Shown: positions 61,646 to 64,000 of the stretch, piece by piece
How the letters are laid out: each line of letters opens with the position of its first letter
Numbering within the stretch: the first letter of the stretch is position 1
Origin: an uncultured Moraxella sp.
GTDB lineage: Bacteria > Pseudomonadota > Gammaproteobacteria > Pseudomonadales > Moraxellaceae
DNA: 64,000 nt
Assembly (NCBI GenBank): GCA_943908405.1
Contig: CALTTE010000002.1
Span: 1 to 64,000 of the forward strand
Direction of reading: 5' to 3'
The notes under the pieces: generated by a model
Seen by the model: only the letters and a program-made list of their open reading frames with translations
Told to the model about the DNA's origin: nothing
Database searches by the model: none
Translations under genes and position numbers: made by a program

Positions 61646-63190
61646 TTAGTAAGAATGCGATGCTTTAAATGCTGTAATCGCTTGGTGTAGCTGATTAGCA
61701 ATATCATCATTATAATTGGCCGTATCATCAATATGTTGCATCAAAGCTGTATGTTCGGTTTTAAGATAACGCAACAGTGCTTCTTCAAACGCTCCGATTT
61801 TTTCTACCGCCACGTCCGCCAAAAAGCCTTCATTGGACGCATAAATCACCGCTGCCTGTTCTGCCACTGACATTGGATTATACTGCTTTTGTTTCATCAG
61901 TTCAGTAACCCGTTCGCCGTGGTCAAGTTGTTGTTTGGTTGCATCATCTAGGTCAGAAGCAAATTGAGCAAACGCCGCCAATTCACGGTACTGTGCTAGT
62001 GCCGTACGAATACCCCCTGACAGTTTTTTGATGATTTTAGTTTGGGCTGCCCCACCCACACGAGACACAGAAATACCTGCGTTTACCGCTGGGCGAATCC
62101 CTGAGTTAAATAAATTAGATTCTAAGAAAATCTGACCATCAGTAATAGAAATTACATTGGTTGGTACAAATGCCGATACGTCGCCCGCTTGGGTTTCAAT
62201 AATCGGCAGTGCTGTCAAAGACCCTGTTTTGCCTTTAACCTCACCATTCGTAAATTTTTCCACATAGTCAGCATTAACACGAGAAGCACGTTCTAACAAG
62301 CGTGAATGCAAATAAAACACATCGCCAGGATACGCCTCACGCCCTGGTGGACGGCGAAGCAAAAGCGAGATTTGACGGTAAGCAACAGCTTGTTTGGACA
62401 AGTCATCATACACAATCAACGCATCTTCACCACGGTCACGGAAATACTCGCCCATTGTACAACCTGAATAAGGAGCAATGTATTGCAAAGCGGCAGGTTC
62501 AGATGCCGATGCCACAACCACCGTGGTATAAGCCAATGCCCCTGTTTCTTCTAATTTACGCACCACATTAGCGATTGTTGAGCGTTTTTGACCAATTGCA
62601 ACATAAATACATTTAATGCCAGAATTTTTCTGAGCAATGATGGCATCAATCGCCAAAGCCGTTTTACCTGTTTGACGGTCACCAATAATCAACTCACGCT
62701 GACCACGCCCAATTGGAATCATTGTATCAACGGCTTTATAACCTGTCATTACAGGCTCATCGACCGATTGACGGGCAATAACCCCTGGTGCAATCTTTTC
62801 AACTTTATCGGTCATTTGAGCGTTAATCGCCCCTTTGCCGTCAATAGGATTACCCAACGCATCGACCACACGACCCAACAGCTCACGCCCTACAGGTACT
62901 TCCAAAATACGCCCTGTACAAAACGCTTTTTGCCCTTCTTGTAGCGATAAGTAATCACCCAAAACAACCGCACCAACTGAGTCTTTTTCTAGGTTTAATG
63001 CCATACCATAGACACCGCCTTCAAACTCAATCATCTCGCCATACATCGCCTCTTCTAGACCATGAATTTGTACGATACCATCAGAAACACGAACAATCAC
63101 CCCTTCGTTTTTTGCATTGGCACTAATATCAAGGTCTTCAATACGTTGTTTGATTAGATTACTAATTTCAGCCGAACTCAATTGTTGCAT
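61646..63190 (-). CDS. atpA: ATP synthase alpha subunit
   Basis: 514 residues. Walker [12 protein letters not shown] near residue 170, [23 protein letters not shown] and [17 protein letters not shown]. Non-catalytic nucleotide sites of F1. 22 bp before it lies atpH. Confidence 0.98.
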   Translation of the reverse strand: MQQLSSAEISNLIKQRIEDLDISANAKNEGVIVRVSDGIVQIHGLEEAMYGEMIEFEGGVYGMALNLEKDSVGAVVLGDYLSLQEGQKAFCTGRILEVPVGRELLGRVVDALGNPIDGKGAINAQMTDKVEKIAPGVIARQSVDEPVMTGYKAVDTMIPIGRGQRELIIGDRQTGKTALAIDAIIAQKNSGIKCIYVAIGQKRSTIANVVRKLEETGALAYTTVVVASASEPAALQYIAPYSGCTMGEYFRDRGEDALIVYDDLSKQAVAYRQISLLLRRPPGREAYPGDVFYLHSRLLERASRVNADYVEKFTNGEVKGKTGSLTALPIIETQAGDVSAFVPTNVISITDGQIFLESNLFNSGIRPAVNAGISVSRVGGAAQTKIIKKLSGGIRTALAQYRELAAFAQFASDLDDATKQQLDHGERVTELMKQKQYNPMSVAEQAAVIYASNEGFLADVAVEKIGAFEEALLRYLKTEHTALMQHIDDTANYNDDIANQLHQAITAFKASHSY

Positions 63191-63212
63191 TGCCTTATCC
63201 TTAAACTTTTGC

Positions 63213-63842
63213 TTACGCTGTAAGCTGTGTCTTTAATTGTGTTAATTTACCACGCACAGAGCCATCAGTGAATTTATCGCCAACTTTAATGGTAATGCCA
63301 CCAATCAGGCTTGTATCAACCGTTTCGTGCAAAATCACCACGGCATTTTCACGCATCGCCAAACTTTGTTGCAAAAGCTGCTTTTCTTCATCACTCAGCG
63401 GATATGCCGATGTAACATAAGCGTCAACCTGCTTGAGTGCATAAGATTTCAAAACAGCAAATTGTTGTTCAATGGCTGGTAATAATGCCAAACGGTCATT
63501 TTGTGCCAACTGTAAAACAAAATTTTGTAACGCCTGCGGTAGTGTAAATCCTTTGTGGACTTGTGAAACTAATTCTTCAACATCAATACCTGCCGACCGT
63601 GCCGAATCCAATGCCTGTTGAATGGGCGACTCAATCTGACTGGCACACAACTGGATTAATAGCTCTGCTTTTTGGGCACTGCTTACGTTTGGATTTTTGA
63701 GCAATGCTGCAAAATCATCATTAGCCACAATACGACTGGTCAATGACAAAAATTTTTCCCACTCAAGCAAAGCATTATTTTGCTTAGCATAGTCAAATGC
63801 CGCTTTGGCATAAGGTCGTGCTAGACTTGTCAATTCCGCCAT
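63213..63842 (-). CDS. atpH: ATP synthase delta subunit
   Basis: 209 residues, longer than the E. coli 177 because of extra sequence in the middle. N-terminal helical domain [14 protein letters not shown], and C-terminal [32 protein letters not shown]. It links F1 to the peripheral stalk. Confidence 0.95.
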   Translation of the reverse strand: MAELTSLARPYAKAAFDYAKQNNALLEWEKFLSLTSRIVANDDFAALLKNPNVSSAQKAELLIQLCASQIESPIQQALDSARSAGIDVEELVSQVHKGFTLPQALQNFVLQLAQNDRLALLPAIEQQFAVLKSYALKQVDAYVTSAYPLSDEEKQLLQQSLAMRENAVVILHETVDTSLIGGITIKVGDKFTDGSVRGKLTQLKTQLTA

Positions 63843-63851
63843 AATGCCCTC

Positions 63852-64000
63852 TTAGGTCGCTTTTAGCTTATTTGCCAATTCAAGCAACATTTGCTCGTGC
63901 TTTTGCTTATCTACACTGTCTTGCAGAATTTTTTCGGCCCCAAGCACAGCAAGCGTTGCAAGCTCTTGTTTTAGTGCTTCACGAGCTTTGATAAACTCTG
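63852..64000 (-). CDS. atpF: ATP synthase b subunit, C-terminal part
   Basis: The frame enters from the right edge and ends with [16 protein letters not shown] and the terminal [16 protein letters not shown]. It is the helical peripheral-stalk end that binds delta. It stops nine bases before atpH; its start lies beyond the window. Confidence 0.9.
   Translation of the reverse strand, partial: EFIKAREALKQELATLAVLGAEKILQDSVDKQKHEQMLLELANKLKAT

Overview
The window reads as a chromosomal segment of a gammaproteobacterium of the family Moraxellaceae, most likely Moraxella. This rests on the AT-rich composition, the Gammaproteobacteria-type genes (rnt, epmC, nqrM, yaaA), a response regulator that I recognise as very close to Acinetobacter BfmR, and an EnvZ/BfmRS kinase set. 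The species call is inference. Almost all of the sequence is housekeeping DNA with short intergenic gaps.

Layout. 1-1.14 kb: a decayed IS630-type insertion sequence. 1.4-5.2 kb: rluA, trxA, rho and an alanine-rich lipoprotein. 5.3-5.9 kb: a YcaC-like hydrolase broken by a one-base insertion. 6.6-11.8 kb: tRNA-Pro, nqrM-pabB, a FUSC-type membrane protein, lgt and a GlnD-like protein cut down to its catalytic domain. 11.9-25.6 kb: the complete S10, spc and alpha ribosomal operons on the minus strand (rpsJ to rplQ, with secY and rpoA), with promoters visible before rpsJ, rplN and rpsM and no rpmJ. 26-29.6 kb: pyrC-rnt, tRNA-Glu, a DUF2062 protein and yaaA. 29.7-36.3 kb: a lipoprotein, the ilvI-ilvH-(secreted Cys-rich protein)-ilvC cluster with a candidate attenuator leader, an envelope protein and kbp. 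36.4-40 kb: acpP-fabG-fabD, rpmF and yceD, without the usual plsX and fabH. 40-46 kb: epmC, a YciO-like protein, a beta-barrel protein, a small membrane protein, csp, a 97-bp MITE-like element and etfB/etfA. 46-50 kb: gor, map and thyA-folA. 50.1-51.7 kb: two decaying genes (a DUF6530-like gene and a PP2C-type phosphatase). 52-54.3 kb: rpsP-rimM-trmD-rplS. 54.5-58.7 kb: an orphan EnvZ-like kinase, a 58-residue membrane protein, bfmS and bfmR. 58.8-64 kb: the F1Fo ATP synthase genes atpC to atpF, with atpF cut by the window edge.

How the genes work together. The window supplies ribosome assembly and translation accessories, transcription termination (Rho), branched-chain amino acid, folate/thymidylate, pyrimidine and fatty acid synthesis, redox maintenance and ATP synthesis. 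Envelope sensing is represented by the EnvZ-like and BfmRS kinases.

No CRISPR array, prophage or obvious defence island is present. The points most worth a second look are regulatory and degenerative: a small membrane protein behind bfmRS and an intrinsic terminator inside that operon, a candidate ilv attenuator, a recurrent extended -10 promoter core (TGTTATAAT), the truncated GlnD, several indel-disrupted genes and the MITE.
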